Shown piece after piece: positions 35,959 to 49,310 of a DNA stretch of 64,000 bases. Origin of the DNA: Chrysoperla carnea (taxonomy: Eukaryota > Arthropoda > Insecta > Neuroptera > Chrysopidae); contig NC_058342.1 in the NCBI RefSeq assembly GCF_905475395.1, positions 37,837,640 through 37,901,639 on the forward strand, in the 5' to 3' direction. The translations under genes were made by a program, and so were the position numbers. Position 1 is the first letter of the stretch, and each line of letters begins with the position of its first letter. Under the pieces are notes generated by a model. The model saw only the letters and a program-made list of their open reading frames with translations. It did not search any database and was not told the DNA's origin.

Positions 35959-37149
35959 CTGAAGAGCCATCCATATGGTTAATTATTATTTTCAAAAAAT
36001 ATAATCAAATTATGAATGCCTATTTTTTACTTCAAAATATTGTACAAAAATACATATGTTTTTGATATCGATATAAAAAAAAGTATTGCGTTCGTTAATC
36101 GGACAGTCTTCAACCGTATGTCAAAAACTAAGATCCATATTCATAAGACGGAAGAATAAAAGAATGTAAATACTCTAAATAAATGAAACTTCGATTATCG
36201 TGAGAACATGCATCTAACCAATTGATTGAATAATAGACCAGAAAACGTTGATTCGAAAGAAAAATGGACCCAAGAAAATATAGAGAAAAATAGACACGAA
36301 CAAAACAGAACAATAAAAAAAACGTACTGAGAAAAAATAGATCCAGAATAAATATACCCGGAAAAGCAGACTTAGAAATAATTGGAATCAGGGAAAGATA
36401 GATTCGGAATGAACAGACCCATTAAAAATAGATTCATCAATGCCCCGTGTTAACCCAGCTCCATTTAAGGCATAGCCAACCCGTGGATCAGTGACTGAAC
36501 GTAATCACAGAGTTAACCAAAAAGCTTAAAAAAACATGGACTCGTGCCAGTTTAACCCCTACATTATGGCTAGCCAATGTTCTATTATTTCTGATATCTA
36601 TACTTACTAAGGCTACCATTCTTATGATTATATTGTCTATCAGAACATTTACTAAATTTTTTGGGATTCGCAGAATCTCGCTGACTAACAATTTTCAATC
36701 TTTCGCCTGAACCAGAGTATAAACCAGAATAATGGTTAGCATATAGTGCCACTCTTCCGATTGACTGCATAAGAAGCGAATCAAATTTTGTAAGGTCTAT
36801 AAAAAAATATTTTTTACATTATCAAAATTTTAAATTAGAAATTTTCTTTCTAATTTAAGAAAACAAAAAACTTAATTAATTTTTTTGGAAAGTAAACAAA
36901 AAATCATGAGAAAATTTATGAAGAAAATTGTGAACATAAATTGATATAAAAAACGCATTTGAAAAACATGTTTTAAATCTAAACAAAGAATGGTTTTCTT
37001 TCAATGATAATATAATTCCAAGTCACCACCTCACCCCTCACTCAGTTCTCAGTGTGAGTGGACCCCCGCATCACCCCCGTGTTTAAAAGTATACACGTAT
37101 AGTACAGTATAGTACAGTACAGTACAGATACACTTATGTATATGTATAT
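35959..37149. other. AT-rich spacer
   Basis: No gene supported. An AGTAC tandem lies at 37101-37127. Confidence 0.45.
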
Positions 37150-37420
37150 TGGCGGTCGTAATATCGTAGGGTGGTTACTAAGGGTATATAAAACTGTAGG
37201 AACTCCAAAGCAGCACTCTAAAATACAGAGGGTTGAAAGAACGAGGGTTGTTTTACTTTACTTTCGCGCTGAGACAAGGAGGGCGCACCACCCTCTTACT
37301 ACAGTACACAAGTACAGAGGTGCGGGACGTTGCGGTGGAAACTAAGATGGCCGACACTCTCCACGAGGTTCTGGCTATCTCATACAGGGCTCTTGAACAT
37401 TTTTGTACACTTGTGTAACA
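37150..37420 (+). promoter_or_regulatory. Promoter-like, less AT-rich patch
   Basis: A TATATAAAA box at 37185-37193 precedes a patch with several CpG-containing words. Downstream, AAGATGGC at 37345-37352 matches the YY1/Pho core and also places an ATG (37347) in a good context, opening a 23-codon frame (MADTLHEVLAIS...). A GCGGGTGAGCT word near 38144-38154 would serve as a splice donor. It could be a gene's first exon with promoter, but nothing downstream confirms it. Confidence 0.25.
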
Positions 37421-38737
37421 TAAAAATGATCTCATTTTATTATATTATCAATTTTATGTTTAATTGCATTTATTTTAATTAGTGATGGTTTATAGAAACA
37501 AAATTATGTGTTTCATATCTTTACAATATGTACGTAAATCCGCATTTTTTCGGAAACTATTCGAATGATGAAATCAAGGAGAGAGGAGGTCAGAAAAATG
37601 CACTAACCCTTTCCTTGGATCTGGAATTATCGTTGATTAAGTTAGAAAGCATGCCTTTACCCCGCCTTAGCCAACTATTACTGTTTAAAGCCAACTTCCT
37701 CTTTCTCTTTAGGATCAAAAGCTGGGAGATTGAGTTATATGTTGATATGTGCGCTATTTACTCTATATGACCAAATTTGATGGATCTGTTATTGGAATAA
37801 TGTTTGTACTAAAGAGAAATTTTTAAAATTTTCCAACTTCAAAGCAAATGAATGTACTTTTAAATTTTTCATTTAAAAAAAATATTCTTCGACCAAAAAC
37901 TCTTCTTGTCATGAAATCCTCTTTTTTTTAATTCGGTGATTCTTTTTGTTTTTTAATTTTTTTAAATTTAATTTGATTTAAAAATATTTGCACATTTTCA
38001 TTGACATTGAGTGTAAAATCAAGTTGAGTTGCACATACGAACGGTGGTAATCGGAATGAGAAAGAACACCGCGTGGTAGACGATTTCGTTTTAACTTTAC
38101 TTCAGTTTTCGTTCCATTCGTTTCCAAGGATACGGTCGCGGGTGAGCTTTAAACAAAAGTATGAGGTTTGCGTGGTGTTTTCTCTACGAGATGTATAACA
38201 CAGTTGTAAGTAGTAGGTAAGTAATAGATAGTGAATGTATACATACACTAGTCAACCTTATACAATATCAATGAAGTCCTTTTGTGCGAATGCATACTCT
38301 GACTGATTGAGTTCAGTGAATGTATGTTGAATGGTATGAGTAGCCTTTATTTCTTTCTTTCTTTCTCTAAATGAGTGACGCAAGTTTTATTATTTTATTT
38401 TTGAATAATAATTTATGTAAAGACACCAATGGAACGCTATTTAAAATTATTTTGAAACAACAAGAACACGAAATACGTGAATATGTACATAACCTAAAAA
38501 TTCACATTCAACCAGACCTAGGTGTGCGTCCACCACTCACAGTCAAGACGGAGCTTCTCATCTACTGGCTCTCCTTACATTTAAATGTTGAAATTCGGTA
38601 TGGTGGGTTGTTTTTAGGTAGATCGTGTTTTTGATGCAAGGATTGATTTAAGTAATTTGGAGGAAGTTTTAAAGCTTTGATCATTTCTATAGCCTCTCCA
38701 AATTGATTTAGAGGGCTGAAAATTACCATCTAGATTA

Positions 38738-38800
38738 TGTAAGTGTCAAGGAAGTATTTTTTGGTGGTGTCAACTTCGTAGCCTTCTTTCCACTGCACTG
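38738..38800 (+). repeat. Dispersed repeat D, copy 2
   Basis: GTCAAGGAAGTATTTTTTGG then TGTCAACTTC, parallel to 17200-17262. Confidence 0.45.
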
Positions 38801-39481
38801 TCTTGTTTCACAGCCGAGATTCAACCTGAGAGACCTTCAACCTGAGATTCCATGTTGAAATTGATATGTAGATTCAGTTAGCGCTAAGGAAGAACTTTTT
38901 GAGTCTGTCAACTTCATGAATTCATGAAAGTCGACTACTTTGCATGAACCAAATATTCAAAACTTTTGATACCCGAATTTGGCAGAAGCTACAAGATTTC
39001 TGGAGTCACTTGATCAGATCTGGAGGGATGACAAACCCCTACCCCCGCCTCCTTCGAAGCGATATCGTTATAACCGATTTTGATTGTATACCAGTGAAAT
39101 GTTGCAAAGAAAAACAAGTGAAAATTTAATTAAAATACATAAAAATATAATAATATTCTAATTGAATTTCCTTAAAGCTTTTCTTCAATTCTAGACAAAG
39201 AAAATGTATATAATTTAAAGAAGAAGAAAATAAATATATATGGAAATTGTATGATGAGTTCAAAAAAGTATGGAAAATGGGGTGGTTTGGAGTCGGATGG
39301 TTGTATGGTGGAAATTACTACAAGGGTTGCCTTTATTTCGCTGCAACAGCATAAGCATAGTCTTTCAAGATAGCACAAGCTTGAAAATAATTAATGTTTG
39401 AAAAAGACGGAATATTTTCTACTAACTCATTTACTGGTTCTGTACACGATGAATACCTTACTTACCAAACACATACATACG

Positions 39482-39482
<1 letters not shown>

Positions 39483-39516
<34 letters not shown>
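39483..39516 (+). repeat. (AC)n microsatellite
   Basis: About 16 AC dinucleotides. Confidence 0.95.
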
Positions 39517-39517
<1 letters not shown>

Positions 39518-40067
39518 ATATACATTTTTCAAACCTCCATATAACACCGAAACCCATACCCTGTTGTATTCATTATTCACCTCATTCATATACACTACTA
39601 GTGTATACTTACACCCACCCCACATCCACTGCCATCCCTGTTCATTCAACCAACCCCCAACCCACTATCAACTCAACTGTTTCGTTTCATACTTTCTTAT
39701 TTGCAACTGTGCGCCTTTTTATAATATAAAGAATACAAATCTTATATATAAGCTGATTCATAAGTCGTAAGATTATTTGTTGGCACGATTTAGATCAACT
39801 TGTTATATATACCAATGACTCCCAAACTTTTATGTCTCGTTCACCATTTGCCAGTTGTTATTATTAAGCCAAGCTCCGAACGCCCAATTGTGAGTTGCGT
39901 TGGTGCAACTATTTGCAAATATTTTAGTTGAGTTGTCTTTACACTTGGATCAGCCTGATTTTAACCATATTTAATTGCCATCACACCTGAAAAAAAAGTA
40001 CAAATAGTATTAGTCCGGGATATCAAATTGTTTTTTTGCATGTGGCTAGGAAACTATTTAATCGTAC

Positions 40068-40515
40068 AGCCGGAACTATGTTCCTATAGTATTTTCGTAT
40101 AAATTAAATGTAGCGCTTACTTCTTTACTCAGATTTGATTAGATTTTTTTGCTGGTTTGAATGATTGATTATGCACATGTTCAATTTTGTAAGATCATTT
40201 TGTGCTTTTGTCTAACACTTGTTTTATTGTTTAAAGAATTAAATATAAAAGTTACTTTAATTCCATACTTTATGAATTAATTATAATATTAAAAAAGACA
40301 TATTTCCGAATCAGTAGTCAACCCAATATGTGCATTCATATTGAGTTGATCAAGATATTTATTATGACATAACATAAAATTTCCTTGTTCTTACTTCAAA
40401 TTATCTCTATTATGTTTGAATTCTTCTAATAACGCATTTTTGTTAATGAAAAACATAAACTTTGGATAAAAAATATAAATTGACAAATTGTAAATTATTT
40501 TCAAAATATTCTTTT
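40068..40515 (-). repeat. Dispersed repeat E, most complete copy
   Basis: Inverted relative to the copies at 26475 and 42885, it spans both the 5' part (40215-40515) and the 3' part (40068-40215) without the insertion seen at 43140-43230, so it defines a unit of about 450 bp. No coding content, no clear terminal repeats, class unknown. Confidence 0.8.
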
Positions 40516-42639
40516 GAATTTTCAAAAGAAAATTCAGGAAAAATTTCAACAGAAAAACGGGATAATCTTTTTTCACATACAGCGCAATATTAATGGTGGA
40601 AACGCATATAAATAATGCATTATATTAGATGTTACTATGTACTATGTATTTATTTGCGCTCCCACCATATTTATCTAGAATTATGAATAGGAAGGTATTT
40701 GAATAGGATTGAGGTATTATTTATAATTATTCAAAAGATAGTAGTAAAGTTTGAGTTTAGCGAGCGAGCTAAGCAGAAGACGGGCTTACGGGAGCATAGT
40801 ATAGCTATTTATAAATTGGATCTGCAGATTAGTTAAAATTAATAATCGCTTATCAATAGTTACAATTAAATGAATTGTAGGTGAAACGAGGTTCCACGAG
40901 TCATCTAGAGGTATCGATATCGAATTCAATATTCATAGTTAAGACAGAACAACGTCTGTCGAGTCAGCTAGTGAGTTATAAAATAGTGGATACATGTTTT
41001 TGGTACACACTTTATTGTCATCATTAAAATTGAAAATTTGTTTTTAAATTGAAATACGTAAACAATCCAATATAATTGTTTATTGAAACAATTATATAGA
41101 ATTGTTTATCGAATAGGTACGTCGAATACGTCGAATCGAATTGTGTACAAACATCGCATCGTCATATTGTGTTTTGTGTTTTTGTGTACCCAAAGCTAAA
41201 AGTATGAGTTATTATTGAAATTTTTCAACGAATTTATCAATAATTTAGTGGACCATATAATAACACATATTTATAAATTCAACCCCCAAATGATATCGTT
41301 ACGTTACGTTATCTAAACGTTACCCTCTCGTTATCGTTCACGTTCACGTTCACATATCGTTTAAAAACAATAACAATCTCAAATTTATATAATAATAATA
41401 AATCTTTAAGAAAAAATTATCCATTTTACCCCTTTTATTAATTGTTTGTCAAATTATTCCACTAACTTGATCACAATGTTCAATTTTCATTCGCTTTAAT
41501 CCACAAAATTTATTTTCATTTTTTTGGTAATTGACAAAAATTATTTCCAAATTTATGAACAAACATGTTTTAATTTTGAAATGAGGTCATTTCAATCATT
41601 TTGTTATCGGGGTTGTTTGTATATTATCCAATTAATCATATACATAACCTACACGCAAGGACATGTCTTGTTCTAAATTACCAGGGCGGCCTTTAATGTT
41701 TTGTAGGCCCTGGGCACATAAGAATTACGGTGCCCTCTTTTTTGGAAATTTTTGACATTTGACATAGTCGTTATAAGCAATTTTGACTATATAGATATAG
41801 GATAGAAATTGATTAGATTGGGACTCGATAATTATATAACTTAAGAATAGGAATGTTAAAAAACTTGGATAATTATAGAAGAAAGAGTTTGGAATGATAA
41901 TCTTGACACTGACACTGACACTAGTAACTGTTTATGCAATAAATAAGATGGAGTGGGAGTGGGAATGTTCCTTTCTTGTGAAGATCTTCCAGTAAATTGT
42001 CAAAACAAATTAATATTCAATAAAGTATTGAGAATATTGTTTGACATTTTGCGTTTCTTTAAATAGAATAAGTAACCCCAATCATAAACATAAACAACCC
42101 AACCACCTTACACCTTACACCTTACACCATTACACCCCCCAGCTCCCTTTAGCCTTTACTTTACTTACAGTCTTAGTCCACATTCATATCTTTTTCATAT
42201 ATTATATGATGACGATATCTTTTGAAAAGAGCAATCATTATTTACATCATCCCAACTGTGCGCGATATTTCATTGAAATTTTCATTCTAAAAGAAAATAT
42301 ATGTTTAAGAGGAAAAAAATAATCAAAATCTTTAGAAACTTGTGAATATCAAAATCAAACTTCAGATAGTTTAGCGTATTTTGAAAAGAAATTTTTAGAA
42401 ATTCTGAAAGAACCTTTTTACTATTTCTTTATCACTTAAAAATGGAGTAAAATCGTTATTCCTCGCACGATCCATAGCTATTTACGAATCTAGGAGTCTA
42501 AGAAAGTAGGTAGTAATCATAATTGATAGCTTTATGCGATATACGAGTTAATAAAGTTTTCAAAATAAAGTTTTTAAGGTCCAAAATAGTTCTGTTGTTT
42601 TGTTTAACTGAAAAAGTATGTTTTTACAGACGTTGGTCG
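40516..42639. other. AT-rich spacer
   Basis: Contains GTTCAC repeats at about 41335-41353, a possible CCAGGGC...GGCCCTGG hairpin at about 41681-41713 and an ACACTG tandem near 41907-41922. No gene supported. Confidence 0.45.
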
Positions 42640-42781
42640 TTATATTTAATATGTCGGCCCATAATGTCAATGAATATTGATCATTATAGCCGATATGTCG
42701 TTTTAATCAATATTTTTATATACCATACATTACTAAATCAGAAATTACAATTTCGTCATTATAACCGACTTTGGCTGTAGG
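42640..42781 (+). mobile_element. MITE-like fragment with right terminus
   Basis: The right end reads GTCATTATAACCGACTTTGG then CTGTA, matching the inverse of the 55.8-kb element's left end. TATGTCGT- and ATTATAGCC-type words repeat inside. The left terminus is not found. Confidence 0.4.
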
Positions 42782-42884
42782 TATACTTAAAAGCTTTCGT
42801 TATCCAAAGAAGCACGTATAATAATTATGTTTCCAAATTAGAATGAGATAATTAGAATTGTGCAAGCTCAGGCTTTATAAGTTT

Positions 42885-43383
42885 ATGTTTTTCATTCGAA
42901 AAAATGAATTGTGAGTTATCAGAAGAAGTTAAACATAATAGATAGATAATTTAAAGTTAGAACAAGGTTAATTTATATTATGTCATAATAAATATCTTGA
43001 TTAAACAAATTGTGGGTAATGTACGTACATATTGGGTTGACTACTAGATCAAAAGTATGCCATTTTTAAACTAATATTACAATTAATTCATAAAATACAG
43101 AGTTAAAGTACCTTTAATATTTAATTCTTTAAACAATAAAATAAGTTTTTATGAGAGAAAAAATAAAAAAGAACCATTAACAAGAAACTAATTACTCTAA
43201 ATATCTGAATATCGTAAAAAATAAACCGAAGAAAAAAGCACAAAATGATCTTACAAAATTGAGCATGTGCATAATCATTCAAACCAACAAAAAAATCAAT
43301 GCCAATCTGAGTAAAAAAAGTAAGTGTTACATTTATAATACACGAAGACACGATAGGAACATAGTTCCAACCGGGTATAAAAA
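42885..43383 (+). repeat. Dispersed repeat E copy with internal insertion
   Basis: The 5' part (42885-43140) and 3' part (43230-43383) match the 40-kb copy, separated by about 90 bp absent there (43140-43230). The open frames on the minus strand are within this repeat. Confidence 0.8.
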
Positions 43384-44561
43384 CAAGCATATGTAGAAAA
43401 AACAGAAAAGTTTTTCTATATTATAAAATCTGTTTGATATCGAACAGCAAACAGCTACACTGACATCGTTTGAATTTTAAGAAATATATTGATTATAAAG
43501 AAGTAATATTCTTCTAGCAAATAAACGTCGTGTTTCGAATGAAAGATGTGATGTTGTCAGTGCATTCGAGTGGTGTGAGGAACGAGGAACGAGGAACAAA
43601 CCAGGGGATAATGTGATCATCATTATGAAATGTTGGGTAAGATGAGAGAGAGGGTGGTTGGGTGGTGTAGGTACAAGCAGTAGGTTTTTTAAAAGGGTGT
43701 TGGTTTGTATAAGTTATACATTGGCATGGGTAGATATATAATGAGTTTGGATAGGTAGTCAAAGAAAACTCTCCTGAGAGATTTTCTTTTATAGAAAACG
43801 TATATCTATACATACACACAGAGCATTGCACAGCATGATTCAGCAACATTATATTTATAAGATTCTATTTTTAGAATGTGGCTCCACAACATTCTCATTC
43901 ATTCTCATCTAGATTCTTTGTGCTTTGCATTGTAGATGTACTCTTAGACTACCCACACTTATCAGAATTCATCTATACATTCCGTTGCAATAACTCAAAT
44001 TTAAATAGAGATATTTGAAAAAATAAAAAAGATTTTTAAACAAGAACAAATTAGCAATTATTTCATGTATAATTATGTGAGGTTTTGTTTTTCGCTAAGG
44101 GCTAGCTTTCAACTTATAAACTAATAACGTGCTGGAAAAGAGCTAATAGTACTGACAATCGTGCTAGCTTCGTTGCTATTGCATAAAACGTATTTTTATG
44201 TGCATAGCATTAAAATATAAACTCAAATGAGTACCTTAAAGTACAAAAATTTTATTTATTGGCCAATCTACGAATGTTTCCAACCAAGCGCTGCGCGCTG
44301 ACCTTCTCCAATATCATTTTTGTTTACAATTTTAACCATATTTTCCGGTTCTATTGGTCGTATCAAGACGAATAAAAAATGAAAATATTTCTTATATAAT
44401 GAAAATTCATAAATTGAGTATATGAACTCAGTCAGAATTGAATGCATTTTGTTTGTTGATGAATCACCTGGTAGATATACTGTGTATTGTAAGGTTTTCA
44501 TTTGAACACAAGTAAATAGAAGAACACAAGCTATTTACTTCTTTTTCTATACGTTCATTTA

Positions 44562-44600
<39 letters not shown>

Positions 44601-46685
44601 ACTGTAGTACTTGTACTAGCACACAGTACCACTAAGACAAGTGAACACAAATTCATTTTCTTATTCTTACGAAAAGCAATTTTCACAAATTAAATTCATT
44701 CTCTTCTAGAGAAGAAAACTCTTTATATCCATGCTTCTTCTTTATATATTTTAAAATATATAAGAAAATGACGTTCGAGGTGTTTTCTTTATATATATTT
44801 ATTACAAGTAGGATGGTGTACAGCTACTACCTCCTTCACCCCTTCCAATCCACTTCTTATCATCAACGTTTCATCTTGTACGTATGGTAGCCTACCTAAC
44901 ACGGATAATGGAAGATATGCTATTACAATTCTGTGTCAAGAAAATCGAAACAATTTTCTTTCTATAATCATTTTATATTCTAGGAAAAATTTCCTTAGCT
45001 CTTATTTAAAATGTGAAAATTACGTAAATTGCATTAACAAACATAAAAAAAAGAAAAATTGCTTATCATCGTGTAGGCGTGTTGAATTAAAATTTGTGTA
45101 AACTTTGTTCTAACAAAAGTTTTACACTAAAATTTTCATGAGTTTTCTCTAGAACAGATTTAATGAGACTTTTCTCAAGTTGAAAAAACTGTTCTGTACT
45201 TTTATATTATGGTACATTTTATTTGTAAGTACAAACTGATCGAGTATGTTTAATACATTATTTTATTGTTTTTCACTGATTAAAGACCGTCGTACAGCAA
45301 AACACTTTTCTATAAATCTCGTGAGCCGTTACGGAGGAGCTGGGAAAAGCTCGCTTTCTTGTGAGAAATCTAAAAAGTACTTCAATGGCACTTAAAATAC
45401 ATATATTTTTAAATTTAGACAATTTGGAAAGGCTGTGCAGATGAGCAAACCTTTAAACAGAGCGATAGTTTCTTCCCTGCACCTTCACATACAAACTGAT
45501 TATTTGAGCAAATAAAAATGTGTCAAAAATATTAAATCACTCAGTGGAAAATTTTAAGAACAGCTTTCAAGTTGTAAATGATTTCTATGAGATTTTTATT
45601 TTTCAAATAAATAAATAAATAAATAAATACTTAAATCTTGATTGATCATGAAAATAGAAGAAAAACTGTTGTAAAATGTACATAGGTATATAAGTAGGTT
45701 AGAAAATGTTTCAGATAATTCAAAGCAGCATGGATACCTGTCGTAAGTTTTCCATCATCCATGTATAATATGTAGGTATATGAGTGAAAAACACCTATAT
45801 TTGAACATTTTCATGGATAATATTTATGTATGCATATTTGGTACGGGGAGTGTTCTCCCTGAATTTTCCATAGCTGTTTTAAAAGATAAATAATTGTGTT
45901 TAAAATAAATATTTATATCTTGTTACTGGGAAATTGATGATGTTTTCTTTATTTAGACATTTTCTTCATTTCGTGTGAACGTAATATTTACTACCCATCT
46001 TTCCACCTTCCACCAAGTTCCCCCGTAACGATTGAACGTGCCCAAGCCACCCACAAACTTGCCTACTCTATAATCATGAAATGAAAATAAAGTATATAAT
46101 TTATTGATCATGAAAATTAGAAATGAAAAACTTTGATAAAAGTTCTTTGATTATAATAATTTTTATTTTTCAAACATCAAATATAGAAATTAATTTTTAT
46201 TGCTTACATTCAAATGAAAACTTTTGAAATAGTCAACAAGCAAATTGCCAATTTGTGGCATTATTTGACGCCATTCAACTTAACAGTCAAGCAATTTTAC
46301 CTTTTAATGCCACAACTACTATAGTCAAAATTTATACTCAAGTCTTACACGGCAAACATGCAATTTAGACTATTTATTCACTATTTCATTTCTTAACTAT
46401 TACTATTATTACTATTTTCAAAAAATTTATTCTTCAAGGGGGTGAAAGTTTATATGAAACTTTGTCATTTTTGAAGTTAGAAATATAAAACTTGATAGAT
46501 GAAGCTCATGTTTTGAAACAAAAGTTTATTTTACTTTTTTCATAAAAATTCATTCTTTAAGAGGGTTAAATTGAGAATGAAAATTTATACTAAACTCTGT
46601 AACCGATTACTACTACTTAACCGAACTACTTAACCGATTTTAAATATTATTTCACCTATGATAAGTTACAATGCATAGTTTCTGA
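43384..46685. other. AT-rich spacer
   Basis: An AC microsatellite lies at 44564-44594 and an AAAT tandem at 45604-45629. A segment near 43985-44030 matches the interior of the 11.0-kb MITE-like element. Text near 46420-46580 resembles an insertion inside the 55.8-kb element (AAGGGGGTGAAAGTTTATATG words). No gene supported. Confidence 0.45.
44564..44594 (+). repeat. (AC)n microsatellite
   Basis: About 15 AC dinucleotides. Confidence 0.95.
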
Positions 46686-47485
46686 GATATCGCAATATTT
46701 GGATCGATTTGAGCCCGTATCTCAAAAACTATTCGACCAGTCAACAATTGTACCCGATTTTTGTACTTTTTGGGTCAAAATTACCTTATATATTGAGTTT
46801 TATCGAAATTGGAGATAGCAAAAATTTTTCGATTTTTTGAAATTTTTTTAAGGGGTACGTACCCCTTTGAAAAAATCGAAAAAATCGGAAAAAAAATTTA
46901 TGTTTTGGAATTTAATGAAACTCGGTGGATGGGGTAATTTTGATCCAAAAATTATAAAAATCACGTTAATTTAATGATTGGATGCAGATTTTCGAAGATA
47001 TCGCAATATTTGGATCGATTTTAGCCCGTATCTCAAAAACTATTCGACCAGTGAACAATTGTACCCGATTTTTGTATTATTTGGGTCAAAATTATCTAAT
47101 ATACTGATTTTTATCGAAATTGGCGATAAAAAAAATTTTTCGATTTTTTGAAATTTTTTTAAGGGGTACCCCTTTGAAAAAATCGAAAAAATCGAAAAAA
47201 AATTTATGTTTAGGAATTTGATGAAACTCGGTGGATGGGGTAATTTTGACCCAAAAATTATAAAAATCACGTTAATTTAATGATTGGATGCAAAGTTTCG
47301 GGGATATCGCAATATTTGGATCGATTTTAGCCCGTATCTCAAAAACTATTCAACCAGTCAACAATTGCACCCGATTTTTGTACTTTTTGGGTCAAAATTA
47401 CCTTCTATACTGATTTTTATCGAAATTGGAAATACAAAAAATTTTTCGATTTTTTGAAATTTTTTTAAGGGGAAAAAATCGAGAA
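46686..47485. repeat. Short array of 306-bp units, diverged
   Basis: GATATCGCAATATTTGGATC starts at 46686, 46997 and 47303 (spacings 311 and 306). The first unit has a 4-base GTAC duplication at its GGGGTACCCC axis (GGGGTACGTACCCC). Each unit contains TTGGGTCAAAATTACCTT-like and AATTTTGACCCAAAAA-like halves in inverse orientation. About 2.6 units; the third is truncated after the axis. Confidence 0.9.
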
Positions 47486-48269
47486 AATCAAAATCGGTTC
47501 AGTAGTTTCTAAGATATTGACTAATACATGAAAGTGGCTCATCGTGCAAGAAGATAAAGTACAAAATTTTGATAAGAAAGAGAACCTATTTCAAAAAAAA
47601 AAACACAAAGAAGTAAAGCCAACTCCAATAAATAATTTCGCAGGGAAACTTAAATTATTGATTGAAGTCGATACTTAAAAATTATTTATAGCTACTTTTT
47701 TGTATATTTTTTGGAATTAATTCTATTTTTTGTAAAATAATTTTATTTTAACAATATTTAAATATCAAAAAACGGGAGCAGAATTGTTGATGCCGTGTTA
47801 AACTCAAATATAGAATCAAATGAAAAAGTTGAACAATATTTAGAGAATGTTAATAGTCAAAGTTGGTTTTCAGAAAAGAGGTAACCGGCTAAGATAAGAA
47901 GTTCTGCTCTTACATATATAAACATACAAACATACAAACACACACACACACACACACACACAAATAGTTTAGTTACACATATTATTACAAGTGAATTAGA
48001 TAAGCGTTGTTATATTATTTTAACAACAACATAACGTAACGTACGTAAAGCTTGAGCTTTTAAATACCAGCATTCAAGTTCAAATTCAAATTCAAGTAAC
48101 AGTTTTGTTTCATTTGTTTGAACTTTATCACACATATTTATCTAATCATCAATTTATCAAATATCATCTATTATAGGTTCCATAGATATACAAATACTAT
48201 AACACTTGTAAGTTATACTCTATATTCTATAAGTCTATTGTATAACTGCTTATAGTACAATTAAATGGA
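47486..48269. other. AT-rich spacer
   Basis: An AC microsatellite lies at 47938-47962. No gene supported. Confidence 0.5.
47938..47962 (+). repeat. (CA)n microsatellite
   Basis: About 12 CA dinucleotides. Confidence 0.95.
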
Positions 48270-48705
48270 AAAAATTACTGCATCTTTGAAATTTTATTTA
48301 TTAGTTGTTTAGTAGGGTGTAAGGGAACGTACCTAGCCCCTTTTTATGGAGTAGTTGGGGGAATTTAATCAGTTTTTTACAAATTACAAAAATACTATGC
48401 ATCAAATAAAAATAAAAAATAATTAAATTCAATTCAAAGTTCTAGCTGAAGTATTTGTGCACGTTTTCGATTTTCTAGCTTCAAAGTTGACCGATATATA
48501 CCAATTTTAAAATACAAATAAAAATTTTTTTACTCATTCAATCAAATGAGAAAGTATCCATCTTGTAAACCGTTAGAGACAGAACAAAAGTTGTAAAAGT
48601 GAAAGTTATTCATTATAAAAAAAATTATAACAGCTTTTATTTGAATCATTATTTCGTAAACATCACTGTTTACCCAAAAAAACTTCCATTTTCTCCAAAA
48701 CTATA
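48270..48705 (-). mobile_element. Repeat B copy, inverted
   Basis: Carries one terminal arm (GTACCTAGCCCCTTTTTATG then TTTAATCAGTTTTTTACAAA) and the interior of the 30.3-kb element on the opposite strand (CCATCTTGTAAACCGTTAG, CGTAAACATCACTGTTTACC, CATTTTCTCCAAAACTATA). The other arm is missing. Confidence 0.6.
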
Positions 48706-49159
48706 TTTATAAAGATATCCACACATTCATAACTGATATTCCCATATTAATACATACTTTAAAATTTTGAAAGAATATGATTGGGGCATAAAAGAAGTTA
48801 ATTTGAATAAATTGAGTTGATTACGTTTTTTAAAGAAAGCTCAAGTTTTGAAAACAAAATGACGTAAAAATATACGAACGCTAGTTAATAATTATAATTA
48901 AAACAAATGATACCGATATAATTAATGATATAGAAACGAAACGAACATCTACATTCTACATTCTACAAAACAGCACAATATATACCTACACGTTACAGTT
49001 TACTCCGCTCCGCCACTGTTTTTAAAAGAGGGTTGTTTTATGTCGTGAACATAATAAAATAAAAGTCACGGGCGTCTATCTCATGTAGACCGACACAAGA
49101 AGAAGAACAACAAAGAAATTCATCCAGCCAATGAATCTTGTTTTAATAGGATCTTGTCA
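48706..49159. other. AT-rich spacer
   Basis: No gene supported. Confidence 0.4.
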
Positions 49160-49310
49160 TGCATCCTATTTGTTAGGATTCCATACCTGAAGGGCTACCA
49201 ACGGGAACCTTATTACTAGGACTCTTCTATACGTACGTCCATTCACCTATTTGTTTGTTAGTAGGCTAAATCTCATAAACTGCAGTAGTTAAACTCTGGT
49301 AAAGTAAAAC
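49160..49310 (+). repeat. Interspersed repeat of a type common in insects
   Basis: GGATTCCATACCTGAAGGG, ACGGGAACCTTATTACTAGG, a run of GTCC/TTCA-type words, then TAGGCTAAATCTCATAAACTG. The order resembles an interspersed repeat I know from many insect genomes (recalled pattern). Degenerate copy. Confidence 0.55.

Larger units (their letters stand above)
37421..40067. other. Spacer with short repeats
   Basis: An 87-codon frame from ATG 38371 lacks family features. Repeat D recurs at 38738-38800. A MITE-like right end (TCGTTATAACCGATTTTGAT) lies near 39066-39085. A CA microsatellite lies at 39483-39516. Confidence 0.4.

Noticed and set aside
38371..38634. 87-residue open frame from an ATG
   Set aside because: Length is within chance for this composition, no recognisable family, and no supporting splice or promoter signals close by.
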